Below are positions 49,132 through 57,888 of a DNA stretch of 64,000 nt, piece by piece. The stretch is from contig NZ_JADBEE010000002.1 of NCBI RefSeq assembly GCF_014874065.1, positions 620,001 through 684,000 of the forward strand. The letters run 5' to 3'. The stretch is from Nesterenkonia halotolerans (GTDB taxonomy: Bacteria; Actinomycetota; Actinomycetes; Actinomycetales; Micrococcaceae). Position numbers and translations under genes: made by a program. Numbering within the stretch: the first letter of the stretch is position 1; each line of letters starts with the position of its first letter. The notes beneath the pieces are model-generated. The model was not told the origin of the DNA, searched no databases, and worked only from the letters and a program-made list of their open reading frames with translations.

Positions 49132-50771
49132 CCGGGCCTGAGCTGCGCCTGGTCCTGCCGCACCAGCTCTTCGCAGAGCATCTCCAGGCCCCGGCGGACA
49201 CCGCGTTCGTGCTCCTCGAGCATGATCTGCTGTTCCGGCAATACCGCTTCCACGCCCAGAAGCTGGTGCTGCACCGAGCCTCGATGGCCCACTTCGCGCG
49301 CAGCCTGCGCCGGCGCGGGTTCGCGGTGGAGGTCCTGGGCAGCGAGGCTTCGCGCAGCTCGCATGAGCAGCTGGCCGCCCTGATCGCGGAGCTGCGCCCC
49401 GCGCGCGTGACTCTCTTCGACGTGGTCGATGACTGGTTGGAGCAGCAGCTGTTCGCGGCGCTCGCGGAGGGTGGCTGCCAGCTCCGTGCGGAAGACGTCC
49501 TGGAGACCCCGAACTTCCTCACCAGCCGGGCGCAGATCCAGGAGTGGTTCGCCCAGCACGACAGCCGCATGCATGACTTCTATGTGTGGCAGCGTCGGCG
49601 GCTGAACCTCCTGGTGGACGCTGAGGGGGAACCGGTGGGTGGTAGATGGTCCTTCGACTCCGAGAACCGCAAGAAGCTTCCACGCGGCTACACCCCTGCT
49701 GTGGTGAGTCGCTTCGCGGACCACTCGGTGGTGCAGCGGGAGCCGATGTTCGACCTCGAAGCCCTCATGGGTCAGCCCGAGAAGAACGACGACGGCGGCG
49801 CTGCCAGCGGCCAGGCGGCCGACAGTCCTGACGCCGGCCAGAGCGACGACGACGGCGCGGCGGAGGACGTCGCTGCCGCCATCGCCTGGGTGACCGAGGA
49901 GTTCCCCGACGCCCCGGGCGACCCGACGCAGTTCGCCTGGCCGATCACCGCCGAGGACGCCCGCGCGCACCTGCAGGAGTTCGTCCGTGACCGGCTCGAT
50001 GACTTCGGACCCTATGAGGACGCGATCTCCGCGGAGCACCCGTTCATCGCGCACGGCCTGCTGACACCGCCGCTGAACATCGGGCTGCTGGACCCGCGGG
50101 AGGTGGTCCAGGCCGTGCTCGATGGCGCCCGAAAGGACACCCCGCTGGCCTCCGTGGAGGGTTTCCTGCGGCAGGTCATCGGCTGGCGAGAATACATGCG
50201 GGCCACCTACCGGGTCCGTGGCCGCGGACTGCGCAGCGCCAATCGGCTCAGCCACCACAACAGGCTGGGGGAGGGGTGGTGGGACGCGAGCACCGGCCTG
50301 GCGCCCGTGGACCTGGTGATCTCACGGGTGCTGGCCACCGGGTATGCCCACCACATCGAGCGGCTCATGGTGCTCGGCAATGCGATGTCCCTGCTGCGGA
50401 TCGACCCGGAGCAGGTCTACGAATGGTTCATGGAGCTCTTCGTCGACGCCTATGACTGGGTCATGGTCCCCAACGTCTACGCGATGAGCCAGTTCGCCGC
50501 CGGTGAGGCGATCACCACCAAGCCCTATGTCTCCGGCAGCAACTACCTTCGCAAGATGTCAGACCTGTCCTCCGGAGACTGGACGGCCGACTGGGACGGG
50601 CTCTACTGGACCTTCATCCGGGATCACCGTGAGATCTTCGCCGCCAATCCGCGCGCGAAGATGGTCGTGTCCCTGCTGGAGCGGATGGAGCAGGACACGC
50701 GAGCAGACCACCATCGCCGAGCGGGCGCGCTGCTGGAGCCCTCCCAGCCGACGCGGCTGCTGCGCCCCTAA
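49128..50771 (+). CDS. Photolyase-related (FeS-BCP/PhrB-type) protein lacking the iron-sulfur cysteines
   Basis: A 547-residue member of the bacterial cryptochrome/(6-4) photolyase family (LRLVLPHQLF start; GFLRQVIGWREYMR near 345; GYAHHIERLMVLGNAMSL near 405; FVDAYDWVMVPNVYAMSQFA near 438; TTKPYVSGSNYLRKMSD near 463). In the family four cysteines bind [4Fe-4S] (one before the YAHH helix, three in the C-x2-C...C loop after MSD). Here only Cys117 exists in the whole chain, and the loop is shortened to residues 479-490. Residues 215-247 are an acidic low-complexity insert. DNA repair activity is therefore uncertain; FAD-binding segments look preserved. Confidence 0.88.
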   Translation: MTGPELRLVLPHQLFAEHLQAPADTAFVLLEHDLLFRQYRFHAQKLVLHRASMAHFARSLRRRGFAVEVLGSEASRSSHEQLAALIAELRPARVTLFDVVDDWLEQQLFAALAEGGCQLRAEDVLETPNFLTSRAQIQEWFAQHDSRMHDFYVWQRRRLNLLVDAEGEPVGGRWSFDSENRKKLPRGYTPAVVSRFADHSVVQREPMFDLEALMGQPEKNDDGGAASGQAADSPDAGQSDDDGAAEDVAAAIAWVTEEFPDAPGDPTQFAWPITAEDARAHLQEFVRDRLDDFGPYEDAISAEHPFIAHGLLTPPLNIGLLDPREVVQAVLDGARKDTPLASVEGFLRQVIGWREYMRATYRVRGRGLRSANRLSHHNRLGEGWWDASTGLAPVDLVISRVLATGYAHHIERLMVLGNAMSLLRIDPEQVYEWFMELFVDAYDWVMVPNVYAMSQFAAGEAITTKPYVSGSNYLRKMSDLSSGDWTADWDGLYWTFIRDHREIFAANPRAKMVVSLLERMEQDTRADHHRRAGALLEPSQPTRLLRP

Positions 50772-50794
50772 GTGACCAAGGCCGACACCACCCC

Positions 50795-50824
50795 TTGACA
50801 TGCAAGCAGCGACTTGCCTATGTT
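50795..50824 (+). promoter_or_regulatory. Promoter with embedded dyad, leaderless ArsR gene
   Basis: TTGACA at 50795-50800 and TATGTT at 50819-50824 are 18 bp apart. Between them GCAAG (50802-50806) and CTTGC (50813-50817) form an inverted repeat that a dimeric repressor could bind. The expected start site coincides with GTG 50831. Confidence 0.6.
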
Positions 50825-50830
50825 GTGGCT

Positions 50831-51112
50831 GTGACCGACGTCTATAAGGCTCTCGCTGACGAGACGCGGCGCGTACTGCTCGATGAGCTGCTCACGCGCG
50901 AGGAGCAGACGCTGTTCGAGCTGTGCACGAGGCTCGCGATGAATCACGATCTCACACCCTCCCGCCAGGCGATCTCCCAGCACCTGGACGTCCTCGAGGC
51001 GGCTGACCTCGTGCGCACCGAGCGCCGGGGCCGCTACAAACTCCACACGATCAACACGGCGCCACTTGCCGAGATCCCCCAGCGGTGGCCCCAGCGAAAG
51101 GCCGCATCATGA
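50831..51112 (+). CDS. ArsR-family winged-helix repressor
   Basis: A protein of ~93 residues. TDVYKALADETRRVLLDELL is the standard ArsR opening, followed by TPSRQAISQHLDVLEAADLVRTERRGRYKLHTINTAPL (recognition helix and wing). No metal-site CVC motif is seen; this is the SdpR-like, non-metal type. It is probably leaderless from GTG 50831, as the promoter sits immediately upstream and includes a dyad for autorepression. It overlaps the glyoxalase start by 4 bp. Confidence 0.88.
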   Translation: MTDVYKALADETRRVLLDELLTREEQTLFELCTRLAMNHDLTPSRQAISQHLDVLEAADLVRTERRGRYKLHTINTAPLAEIPQRWPQRKAAS

Positions 51113-51498
51113 AACTGCAGACCATCAGCATCTTCGTCGATGACCAGCAGCATGCGCTTGACTTCTACACCCACACCCTCGGTTTCACCGTCACCGCGGA
51201 TGTGCCGATCGGTGAGCACCGTTGGCTGACCGTCGTGGATCCCGACCGGCCTGACGCCACAGAGATCTCGCTCGAACCCAAGTCACACCCCGCCGCAGTG
51301 GCGTTCACCGCCGCGCTGGCGGCAGACGGCATCCCCATGTGCGTGCTCGGCGTCGAGAACGTGCAAGAGGTCCACGACCGGCTGAGCGCGCAGGGGGTCA
51401 CCTTCACCCAACCGCCGACCGAGATGGGCCCCGTCACCATCGCCGTATTCGACGACACCTGCGGCAACTTCCTGCAGATCGCCCAGTACAACGGCTGA
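51109..51498 (+). CDS. Glyoxalase/VOC-family protein
   Basis: A 129-residue VOC-fold protein: KLQTISIFVDDQQHALDFYTHTLGF, TEISLEPKSHPA, VQEVHDRLSAQGVTFTQPPTEMGPVTIAVFDDTCGNFLQIAQY. It is of the type that modifies or binds small electrophiles or antibiotics. ATG 51109 overlaps the ArsR stop (ATGA). The ArsR-VOC pair is common in actinobacteria and the repressor likely controls it. Confidence 0.9.
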   Translation: MKLQTISIFVDDQQHALDFYTHTLGFTVTADVPIGEHRWLTVVDPDRPDATEISLEPKSHPAAVAFTAALAADGIPMCVLGVENVQEVHDRLSAQGVTFTQPPTEMGPVTIAVFDDTCGNFLQIAQYNG

Positions 51499-51525
51499 GA
51501 AAACGCGAGAGGGGACCCGGCGTCC

Positions 51526-52200
51526 CTAGACCTGTCGGGCCGGCGTCGTTCCAGACCCGGGGGTCAATCCAGCATCCGGTGTCTGGTCCTCCACGTCCTG
51601 CAGGGCGGCGCTCCAGCTGCCGTAGCTTTTGCGCAGGCTCGGTCCCGACGGCAGGTCGCTGCGACCCTCCTCCTGGCTGCGCCTCCGCCAGGCCAGATAG
51701 TTCTGGTAGCTCGTGCTGCCGCCCTTCCGCGCGGCGGCCCGGGCGAAGTCGCGGACCGCGGTGCGGTACTGCTCGGCGGTGAACCGGGCCCGGCCGAAAC
51801 CTGAGGCCTGCGTCTTCGTGGAGGCGACCAGACCGGTTCGGACCAGTGCGCTGTTCCACGACCCCCCGGCGCGTTTCAGGATCGTCGTGGAACCCACCGG
51901 CCAGACGACTCGGCCTGCTGCGGAGCCGGTCTCGGCCAGGAACTCTCGACGCAGCGTGTCGTAGCGCTGCGCGGAGAGGGTCAGCGAAGAGTCCGCGTTC
52001 ACCGCCTCCAGACCGGCTCGCACAACCTCCACCACGCGGGCCACGTGGTTTTCGGCGCCCTGGTGCGCCAGCAGCTTCGCCAGGGTCTCCGTCATCTCGG
52101 CCGGCAGCTCGGGGGCCTCGTTGCTCGGCACCCGGCCCGAGCCCACGGCGAAGAGCAGGCTTGCGGTGATGGCGCTCTCGGGGGCGGCTGGTGCAGCCAT
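51526..52200 (-). CDS. Protein with homing-endonuclease-associated-like helical repeats
   Basis: A 224-residue protein with two similar units ending GGSWNSALVRTGL (near residue 120) and YGSWSAALQDV (near 200), each preceded by a Y..L/F helix (QRYDTLRREFLAE; SYQNYLAWRRRSQ). The W-x-x-A pattern recalls the HNH/homing-endonuclease-associated repeats that bind DNA. No nuclease motif is present. It overlaps no neighbours and converges with the glyoxalase gene. Function unknown. Confidence 0.65.
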   Translation of the reverse strand: MAAPAAPESAITASLLFAVGSGRVPSNEAPELPAEMTETLAKLLAHQGAENHVARVVEVVRAGLEAVNADSSLTLSAQRYDTLRREFLAETGSAAGRVVWPVGSTTILKRAGGSWNSALVRTGLVASTKTQASGFGRARFTAEQYRTAVRDFARAAARKGGSTSYQNYLAWRRRSQEEGRSDLPSGPSLRKSYGSWSAALQDVEDQTPDAGLTPGSGTTPARQV

Positions 52201-52261
52201 GATCTCTCACTCTCCGGTCGGGGAAGGGGCGGGGGGCGGCGGCTATATCGAGGGTCACTTC

Positions 52262-52978
52262 TCAGGGGGTCAGTGACCCGGCCAGAGCGGATTCCACCGC
52301 GGCCGGGTCTCCGCTGACCTGAAGGCCCGGAAGGCTTCGACGGCCCCAGAGCAGCAGAGCCAGCTCCTGAGCGGGCCCCGTGACCAGGCTGGACTCCGCG
52401 GTGCCGGTCTGACCGGGGATGACCCAGCGCCGTTCGGCATTCTCGGCGTGGAGCGCGAATCCCTGCATGGGCGGCTCGGCGCGGCCCAGCCGGAGCTGGC
52501 GCGGGTGCATCACCTGCACCACCTCGTCCACACAGTCGGCCCAGGTCGCAGCAGACACCGGCGGCGGCTGTACCCCCGCCGCCTGGCCGAGGTCCCACAG
52601 GTGGATGAGCGTCTCATGGGCCTGACGACGGTGCCAGAACGACGCCGGCCCCTCCTCTTCGAAAGTCCGACACCGGTGATCCGGAGGCACCTCGCTGAAC
52701 GCAGACCGAAGCGCCTCCGCGCAGGCGGCGTAGCGCCAGACCAGAGTCTCGGAGTCGGGGAGCTCAGCGGGCGTGGCGGGAGGATTCTGCTTCTCGCCGC
52801 GGACTCGACCGGCTGCCCAGAGGTGCACCGAACCCAGATGTTCCGCGAGTTCACGGACGGTCCAGTCCCCGCACCCCGGCACAGGCGCCGCAGGGTCGGT
52901 GGTGCCGAGAAGGCGCGCGAAGGCTTCCTGCAGCGCGCTCAGGCGAGCGCGATGGTCGGGCTCCTCGAAATCGTCCAT
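52262..52978 (-). CDS. Mycothiol-dependent maleylpyruvate isomerase-family protein
   Basis: A 238-residue DinB-superfamily helical-bundle protein. WTVRELAEHLGSVHLWAAG near residue 40 carries two His of the metal site, and FWHRRQAHETLIHLWDLGQA near 115 the third. A C-terminal domain (LLLWGRRSLPGLQVSGDPAAVESALA) is the SCP2-like part. Members use mycothiol as cofactor for isomerisation or detoxification, supporting an actinobacterial host. Confidence 0.88.
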   Translation of the reverse strand: MDDFEEPDHRARLSALQEAFARLLGTTDPAAPVPGCGDWTVRELAEHLGSVHLWAAGRVRGEKQNPPATPAELPDSETLVWRYAACAEALRSAFSEVPPDHRCRTFEEEGPASFWHRRQAHETLIHLWDLGQAAGVQPPPVSAATWADCVDEVVQVMHPRQLRLGRAEPPMQGFALHAENAERRWVIPGQTGTAESSLVTGPAQELALLLWGRRSLPGLQVSGDPAAVESALAGSLTP

Positions 52979-53002
52979 GCGCGGAGTCTATAGGCTGGCC
53001 CG

Positions 53003-53770
53003 ATGGTCGAATTGGATGCGCTCAGCTGGGTGCTGCTCGGGCTGGGTGCCCTGGTGGTGGGCCTGTCCAAGACTGCGCTGCCCGGAGGCGGCACCCTCGC
53101 CGTCGTCCTCTTCGCCATGGCGCTGCCGGCCAGGGAGTCCACGGCCGCGCTGCTGGTGCTGCTGCTGGTCGGAGACCTGTTCGCCGTCTGGATGTACCGG
53201 CGCACCGTGGACTGGGCGATCCTGCGTCGCCTGATCTGGCCGGTGCTCCTAGGCGTCGCCGTCGGCACGGTCTTTCTCGGTCTGGCCTCGGACGGAGCGG
53301 TGCGGCGGGTGATCGGCGCGATCCTGCTGGGACTGCTCCTGCTCACGCTGCTGCGCCGACGCGGGCAGTCCAAGGCCCATGCTCCGGCAACGGGCGAGGC
53401 AAGCGGCCCGGCGAAGCCTGGGCGGATCGCGGGTTATGGCTACGGCTGGCTCGGCGGGTTCACCACGATGGTGGCCAACGCCGGCGGCCCCGTGATGAGC
53501 ATGTACATGCTGGCGATGCGACTGGAGGTGAAGACCTTCCTCGGCACGGCCGCCTACTTCTTCTTCGTGGTGAACCTGGTGAAGGTCCCCTTCCAGGTCG
53601 GCCTCGGTCTGCTGGATTGGGACACGCTGAGGATCGTCGGGGTGCTGGTGCCGCTGGTGGTGCTGGCGGCCTTCATCGGGCGGTGGGTGGCCGAGCGCAT
53701 CTCGCAGACGCTCTTTGAACGCCTGGTCCTGGTGCTCACAGCCATCGGTGCGGTGAACCTGCTGCTCTGA
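53003..53770 (+). CDS. TauE/SafE-family (TSUP) membrane transporter (second copy)
   Basis: A 255-residue membrane protein. LGALVVGLSKTALPGGGTLAVVLFAMALPARESTAALLVLLLVGDLFAV is the family start, and YGWLGGFTTMVANAGGPVMSMYMLA is the second-half signature (GG..N.GGP). It has about eight helices with a cytosolic basic loop (RRRGQSKAHAPATGEASG). Not closely similar to the copy at 11.4 kb. The anion transported is unknown. Confidence 0.88.
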   Translation: MVELDALSWVLLGLGALVVGLSKTALPGGGTLAVVLFAMALPARESTAALLVLLLVGDLFAVWMYRRTVDWAILRRLIWPVLLGVAVGTVFLGLASDGAVRRVIGAILLGLLLLTLLRRRGQSKAHAPATGEASGPAKPGRIAGYGYGWLGGFTTMVANAGGPVMSMYMLAMRLEVKTFLGTAAYFFFVVNLVKVPFQVGLGLLDWDTLRIVGVLVPLVVLAAFIGRWVAERISQTLFERLVLVLTAIGAVNLLL

Positions 53771-53812
53771 CGCGGGGCCAGCCGAACCGGGGTGAGGCAT
53801 AGGATCGGAGCC

Positions 53813-54748
53813 ATGACTTCTCTCACCGGCACCGACATCTTTGAACTCTGCCTGGGTGGAAACACCTTCGGCTGGACCAGCGACCGGGACGCCTCCTTCC
53901 AGGTGCTCGACTCCTTCACCGCCGCGGGCGGGAACTTCATCGACACCGCCGACAGCTATTCGGCCTGGGTGGAGGGCAACAGCGGGGGAGAGTCTGAGAC
54001 CATCATCGGGCAGTGGCTGGCGGCCCGGGGCGGGCGGGACGACGTCGTCCTGGCCACCAAGGTCAGTCAGCATCCGGAGTTCAAGGGACTGTCGGGGTCA
54101 AACGTGAAGGCCGCCGCCGAGGCGTCGCTGCGCCGTCTGGGCACCGACCACATCGACCTCTACTACGCGCACTTCGACGACGCGGACACCCCGCTCGAGG
54201 AGACCGTCGGCGCCTTCGAGGAGCTCGTCGCGGCCGGCACGATCCGCGCCGTCGGAATCTCGAACTACAGCGCCGCGCGTGTACGTGAATGGTTCGAGAT
54301 CGCGCGGCGGGAAGGCTTCACGCTGCCCGTGGCGCTGCAGCCGCACTACAACCTCGTGAACCGCAGTGACTACGAGTCTGAGCTGGACGCGGTGGCTCGC
54401 ACCGAAGACCTGGCCGTGGTGCCGTACTTCTCACTGGCAGCGGGCTTCCTGACCGGGAAGTACCGCACCCGAGAGGACCTGGAAGGTGCTGCCCGGGCAG
54501 GCATGGCGGGCAAGTACGTCTCTGCTGAAGGCATCGCCGTGCTGGAGACCCTGGACGAGATCGCCCACCGCCACGATGTTGCGATCCCCACCGTGGCGCT
54601 GGCCTGGCTGCGTTCCCGGGATCAGATCGCAGCGCCCATCGCCAGTGCGCGCACGCCCGAGCAGCTCACGGCCCTGCTGGCCGGCGCCCGGCTCGAGCTC
54701 TCAGCGGAGGACGCGGAGCAGCTCAGCAGAGTCTCCGCCGGCTTCTAG
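53813..54748 (+). CDS. Aldo/keto reductase
   Basis: A 311-residue AKR with a (beta/alpha)8 barrel. LCLGGNTFGWTSDRDASFQVLDSF is followed by FIDTADSYSAW (Asp and Tyr), LATKVSQHP (Lys) and DLYYAHFDD (His): the catalytic tetrad. AVGISNYSAARV and ALQPHYNLVNRSDYESEL are typical of the YajO/IolS-like class that reduces aldehydes with NADPH. It overlaps the tail of the YbdK gene by 4 bp, convergent. Confidence 0.9.
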   Translation: MTSLTGTDIFELCLGGNTFGWTSDRDASFQVLDSFTAAGGNFIDTADSYSAWVEGNSGGESETIIGQWLAARGGRDDVVLATKVSQHPEFKGLSGSNVKAAAEASLRRLGTDHIDLYYAHFDDADTPLEETVGAFEELVAAGTIRAVGISNYSAARVREWFEIARREGFTLPVALQPHYNLVNRSDYESELDAVARTEDLAVVPYFSLAAGFLTGKYRTREDLEGAARAGMAGKYVSAEGIAVLETLDEIAHRHDVAIPTVALAWLRSRDQIAAPIASARTPEQLTALLAGARLELSAEDAEQLSRVSAGF

Positions 54749-55884
54749 TCCTCTCCGACGTTCACCGGGGTCTTGTCGCTGACCTCGTGCGTCGCATACA
54801 GGGCCGCGGCGACGACGTCATGGACGTCCCCGGCATTGACATAGGCCTCGCGCTGGTGCTGCGCGCCGTTGCCGGTGCGCAGGATCTCGGCGACCATGCC
54901 GGTGACCTGCTCGAGCTCGCCGTACTCGACGAGCACCGGGGTCACCATCTCCAGCAGCTCGGAGACCACCTCCGCGGCCGGCCCGGGAAACCCGGTGTGG
55001 GGGCTCACCAGAGCTCTCCCCAGACCGCAGCGGCTGGCCCGCCACGTCCAGGCGCGGAGCACGGCCGTCTCCACCTGCAGCGGCGGGGCACCGGCACTCC
55101 ATTGGCGTGCTGCGGTCTCGACCAGCGCGCGGATCAGCGCGGCGAGCACCGCTGCGTGGGTCGCGTAGAGGCAGACGTCGGTGACGCGGATCTCCAGTGT
55201 GGAGTGGGGATCGCAGAGCCGGGCGTCGGAGTAGAGCATCCCTTCATCCAGCGGCACCCCGGATCTCAACAGCGACTCTCGCTGGCGGTCATAGCTCTCG
55301 ATGCTGCCGAAGGCGTCCGGAGGGCCTGTGTTGGGCCACCTGCTCCAGAGCTGGTTGCGGTAGCTGTGGAAGGCGGTGTCGCTGCCGTTCCAGAAGGGGG
55401 AGTTGCTGCTCAGGGCGAGCAGTGTGGGCAGCCAGACGCGAATGCGGTCCAGCACCGCCACCGCTTCCGCGCGTGATGCCACATCCACATGGACGTGCAT
55501 CCCACCGGTGAGCTGCTGGACGGCGGTGATCCCCGTCCACTCTGCGATCCGTTGGAAGCGCGGGTTCGGGACCAGGTGAGGTGTCACGGCGCCCGGTGTC
55601 GTAGCGAGCGCCACTGCGCGCGCACCGAAGGCCGAAGCCGCGTCATCGGCCCAGCTCCGTCCCACCCGGAGGCACTCGAGCTGATCATCCAAGGTGAGCT
55701 GGGGAGGGTAGACGATCTCGAGCTGCTCCTGCTGGAACTCGGCCGTCATCTCATGGCCGGTCTCGGGTCGCGGACCGTGACGCTGCGCCACCTTCCAGCC
55801 CCACGGCACTGGTTCCAGCTCGGAGGCATCCACCAGCAGCAGTTCTTCTTCAACGCCAAACATCCGCACGGGCCGTTCCTTCAC
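54745..55884 (-). CDS. YbdK-type carboxylate-amine ligase (GCS2 family)
   Basis: A protein of ~379 residues of the glutamate-cysteine ligase type-2 fold. FGVEEELLLVDASELEPVPWG is the N-terminal ATP/Mg site (EEE). HEMTAEFQQEQLEI follows near 44, GGMHVHVDVASRAEAV near 121 and LPTLLALSSNSPFWNGSDTAFHSYRNQLWSRWPNTGPP near 150-187. It would form gamma-glutamyl or other amide bonds with ATP; the amine partner is unknown. Start could be GTG 55884 or ATG 55863. Confidence 0.9.
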   Translation of the reverse strand: MKERPVRMFGVEEELLLVDASELEPVPWGWKVAQRHGPRPETGHEMTAEFQQEQLEIVYPPQLTLDDQLECLRVGRSWADDAASAFGARAVALATTPGAVTPHLVPNPRFQRIAEWTGITAVQQLTGGMHVHVDVASRAEAVAVLDRIRVWLPTLLALSSNSPFWNGSDTAFHSYRNQLWSRWPNTGPPDAFGSIESYDRQRESLLRSGVPLDEGMLYSDARLCDPHSTLEIRVTDVCLYATHAAVLAALIRALVETAARQWSAGAPPLQVETAVLRAWTWRASRCGLGRALVSPHTGFPGPAAEVVSELLEMVTPVLVEYGELEQVTGMVAEILRTGNGAQHQREAYVNAGDVHDVVAAALYATHEVSDKTPVNVGED

Positions 55885-55940
55885 CCTTGAAAGTGGTTCG
55901 ATGCGCTGACTGTACTCCGGATCCCTGAGACGCAGAAGGG

Positions 55941-56750
55941 TCAGCCGCGGAAACTGTCCGGGTGCCCGCCGCGGCGTCCTTCCTCACCCTTGTCGAGGCT
56001 GGCGATGCCGGTCATATCCTGCGGGCTGAGCTCGAAGCTGTAGATCTCACGGTTGCTCGCAATCCGCTCCGGGGTGTTGCTCTTCGGGATGGCCACCACC
56101 CCGCGCTGCAGGTGCCAGCGCAGCATCACCTGTGCCGGGGTGACGCCGAGGCGCTGGGCGATCTCCGTCAGGATCGGTTCCCCGAACTGATCCGTGCGCG
56201 CCAGCGGGCTCCACGCCTGGACCGCGATCCCGTGATCCTGGCAGTACTGGAGGACCTCGTCATTGGGGAAGTAGGGGTGCATCTCGATCTGGTTGACCGC
56301 CGGCGCCACCCCGGTGGCGTCGATCAGGCGCTGCAGGTGCTCGGGCTGGAAGTTCGAGACGCCGACGGCGCGGGCCCGGCCCGACTCGGCCAGTTCCAGC
56401 ATGGCCTTCCAGGTGTCCACGTAGTCGATCTCCAGCATGGGCATCGGCCAGTGGATCAGGAACAGATCGACGTAGTCGAAGCCGAGGCGCTCCAGCGAGG
56501 CCGCGAAGGTCTCCTGCACGGCCGCGGGGGCATGGTGGCCATTGTTGAGCTTGGTGGTCACGAAGACCTCTTCGCGGGGGACCTCCGAGAGCCTGACCGC
56601 TTCCCCGACCTCGGCCTCATTGCCGTACATCTGTGCGGTGTCCAGGAGCCGGTAGCCGGCCTGAAGGGCGTGCACCACGGCCTCGGTGCTGGTCTTGCCG
56701 GTGCCGAAACCGATCTCGGGCATCTGCGTTCCTGAGTTGAGCTGGATCAT
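55941..56750 (-). CDS. Aldo/keto reductase (2,5-diketo-gluconate reductase-like)
   Basis: A 269-residue AKR5-like enzyme. MPEIGFGTGK is followed by YRLLDTAQMYGNEAEVGEAV (catalytic Asp, Tyr), FVTTKLNNGHHA (Lys), DLFLIHWPMPM (His), VGVSNFQPEHLQRLID and the NADPH-binding VAIPKSNTPERIASN near 225. It reduces alpha-keto or aldehyde substrates. Single gene, divergent from the quinone-reductase-like gene with 66 bp between. Confidence 0.92.
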   Translation of the reverse strand: MIQLNSGTQMPEIGFGTGKTSTEAVVHALQAGYRLLDTAQMYGNEAEVGEAVRLSEVPREEVFVTTKLNNGHHAPAAVQETFAASLERLGFDYVDLFLIHWPMPMLEIDYVDTWKAMLELAESGRARAVGVSNFQPEHLQRLIDATGVAPAVNQIEMHPYFPNDEVLQYCQDHGIAVQAWSPLARTDQFGEPILTEIAQRLGVTPAQVMLRWHLQRGVVAIPKSNTPERIASNREIYSFELSPQDMTGIASLDKGEEGRRGGHPDSFRG

Positions 56751-56816
56751 GCCGCGATCCTACGCGGATCGCCGAGCTGTGGAATAGATGATGCTCTTCT
56801 GGAGGTTGCCAGAAGT

Positions 56817-57737
56817 ATGCGTGCAATGACTTATTCAGAATATGGCGAACCGAACACCCTTGAACTGAGCGAGCTTGATCTGCCGAAGGTGGGCCCCGGG
56901 GCCGTGCTGATCAAGATCGAGCGCGCCTCCGTGAACCCGGTGGACTGGAAGGTCATGTCCGGTGGCCTCGACGGGCTCATGGACGTGGTCTTCCCCGCCA
57001 TCCCCGGCTGGGACGTCTCCGGCGTGATCGAGCAGCTCGGTCCAGATGTGCCGGAGTTCTCCGTGGGTGACCGTGTGGCCTCCTACGCCCGCAAGGAATT
57101 CATCCATGGCGGCACCTACGCCGAGTATGTCGCCGTGCCGGCGGATTCGGTGGCCAAGATCCCCGATGGCGTGGACTTCGATTCCGCCGCGGGCCTGCCG
57201 CTGGCCGGGCTGACCGCCCTGCGCGCGCTGGAGACCCTCGAGGTCACCTCGGCGGACACGCTGCTGATCCACGCTGCCTCCGGCGGCGTGGGCCACCTCG
57301 CGGCTCAGCTGGCCGTGGAGCGCGGGGCCACGGTCCTGGGCACCGCCTCAGAGAAGAACCACGCGAAGCTCCGCGAACTGGGCGTGACCCCGCTGACCTA
57401 CGGCGAGGGCCTCACCGACCGGGTGCGCGAGGCGGCCCCGAACGGCGTCACCGCAGTGGCCGACTTCGTCGGCGGCGTCCTTGAGGACACGCTGGCAGTC
57501 CTCGACGACGGCGGCCGGCACGTCTCGGTCGCCGATCCCTCCGTGCTGGAGCACGGCGGCCAGTGGCTCTGGGTCCGCCCCGACGGGCCACGACTGCGGA
57601 CCCTGCTCGAGAAGGTCGCGGCCGACACCCTCCGCGTGGACGTGGATCGCGTCTTCCCGCTCGAGGAGTCCGCCGCGGCGATGGAGGCCAACCAGTCCGG
57701 CTCCAATGGCAAGATACTCATCGACACCACCCGCTGA
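56817..57737 (+). CDS. NADP-dependent quinone oxidoreductase-like (zinc-independent MDR) protein
   Basis: A 306-residue medium-chain dehydrogenase/reductase. MRAMTYSEYGEPNTLELSELDLP, VNPVDWKVMSGGL and GWDVSGVIEQLG are followed by LAGLTALRALETLEVTSADTLLIHAASGGVGHLAAQLAVERGATVLGTAS (NADP Rossmann, AASGGVG), with no structural or catalytic Zn ligands. It is typical of quinone or enal reductases in oxidative-stress defence. It reads towards katE. Confidence 0.92.
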   Translation: MRAMTYSEYGEPNTLELSELDLPKVGPGAVLIKIERASVNPVDWKVMSGGLDGLMDVVFPAIPGWDVSGVIEQLGPDVPEFSVGDRVASYARKEFIHGGTYAEYVAVPADSVAKIPDGVDFDSAAGLPLAGLTALRALETLEVTSADTLLIHAASGGVGHLAAQLAVERGATVLGTASEKNHAKLRELGVTPLTYGEGLTDRVREAAPNGVTAVADFVGGVLEDTLAVLDDGGRHVSVADPSVLEHGGQWLWVRPDGPRLRTLLEKVAADTLRVDVDRVFPLEESAAAMEANQSGSNGKILIDTTR

Positions 57738-57888
57738 GCATGAACATCCGGTGGACCACCTTGTGTGAACTACCGCTGAGACGCCAGCAGTACTAGCCTG
57801 ACCACGTGAGGTCTCATCCCAGGGGGAGAGGACCAACCGGTTCTTCTGTGAGGCCAGCCATGGTCGCCAACCACAGAGAAGAGTTGCG

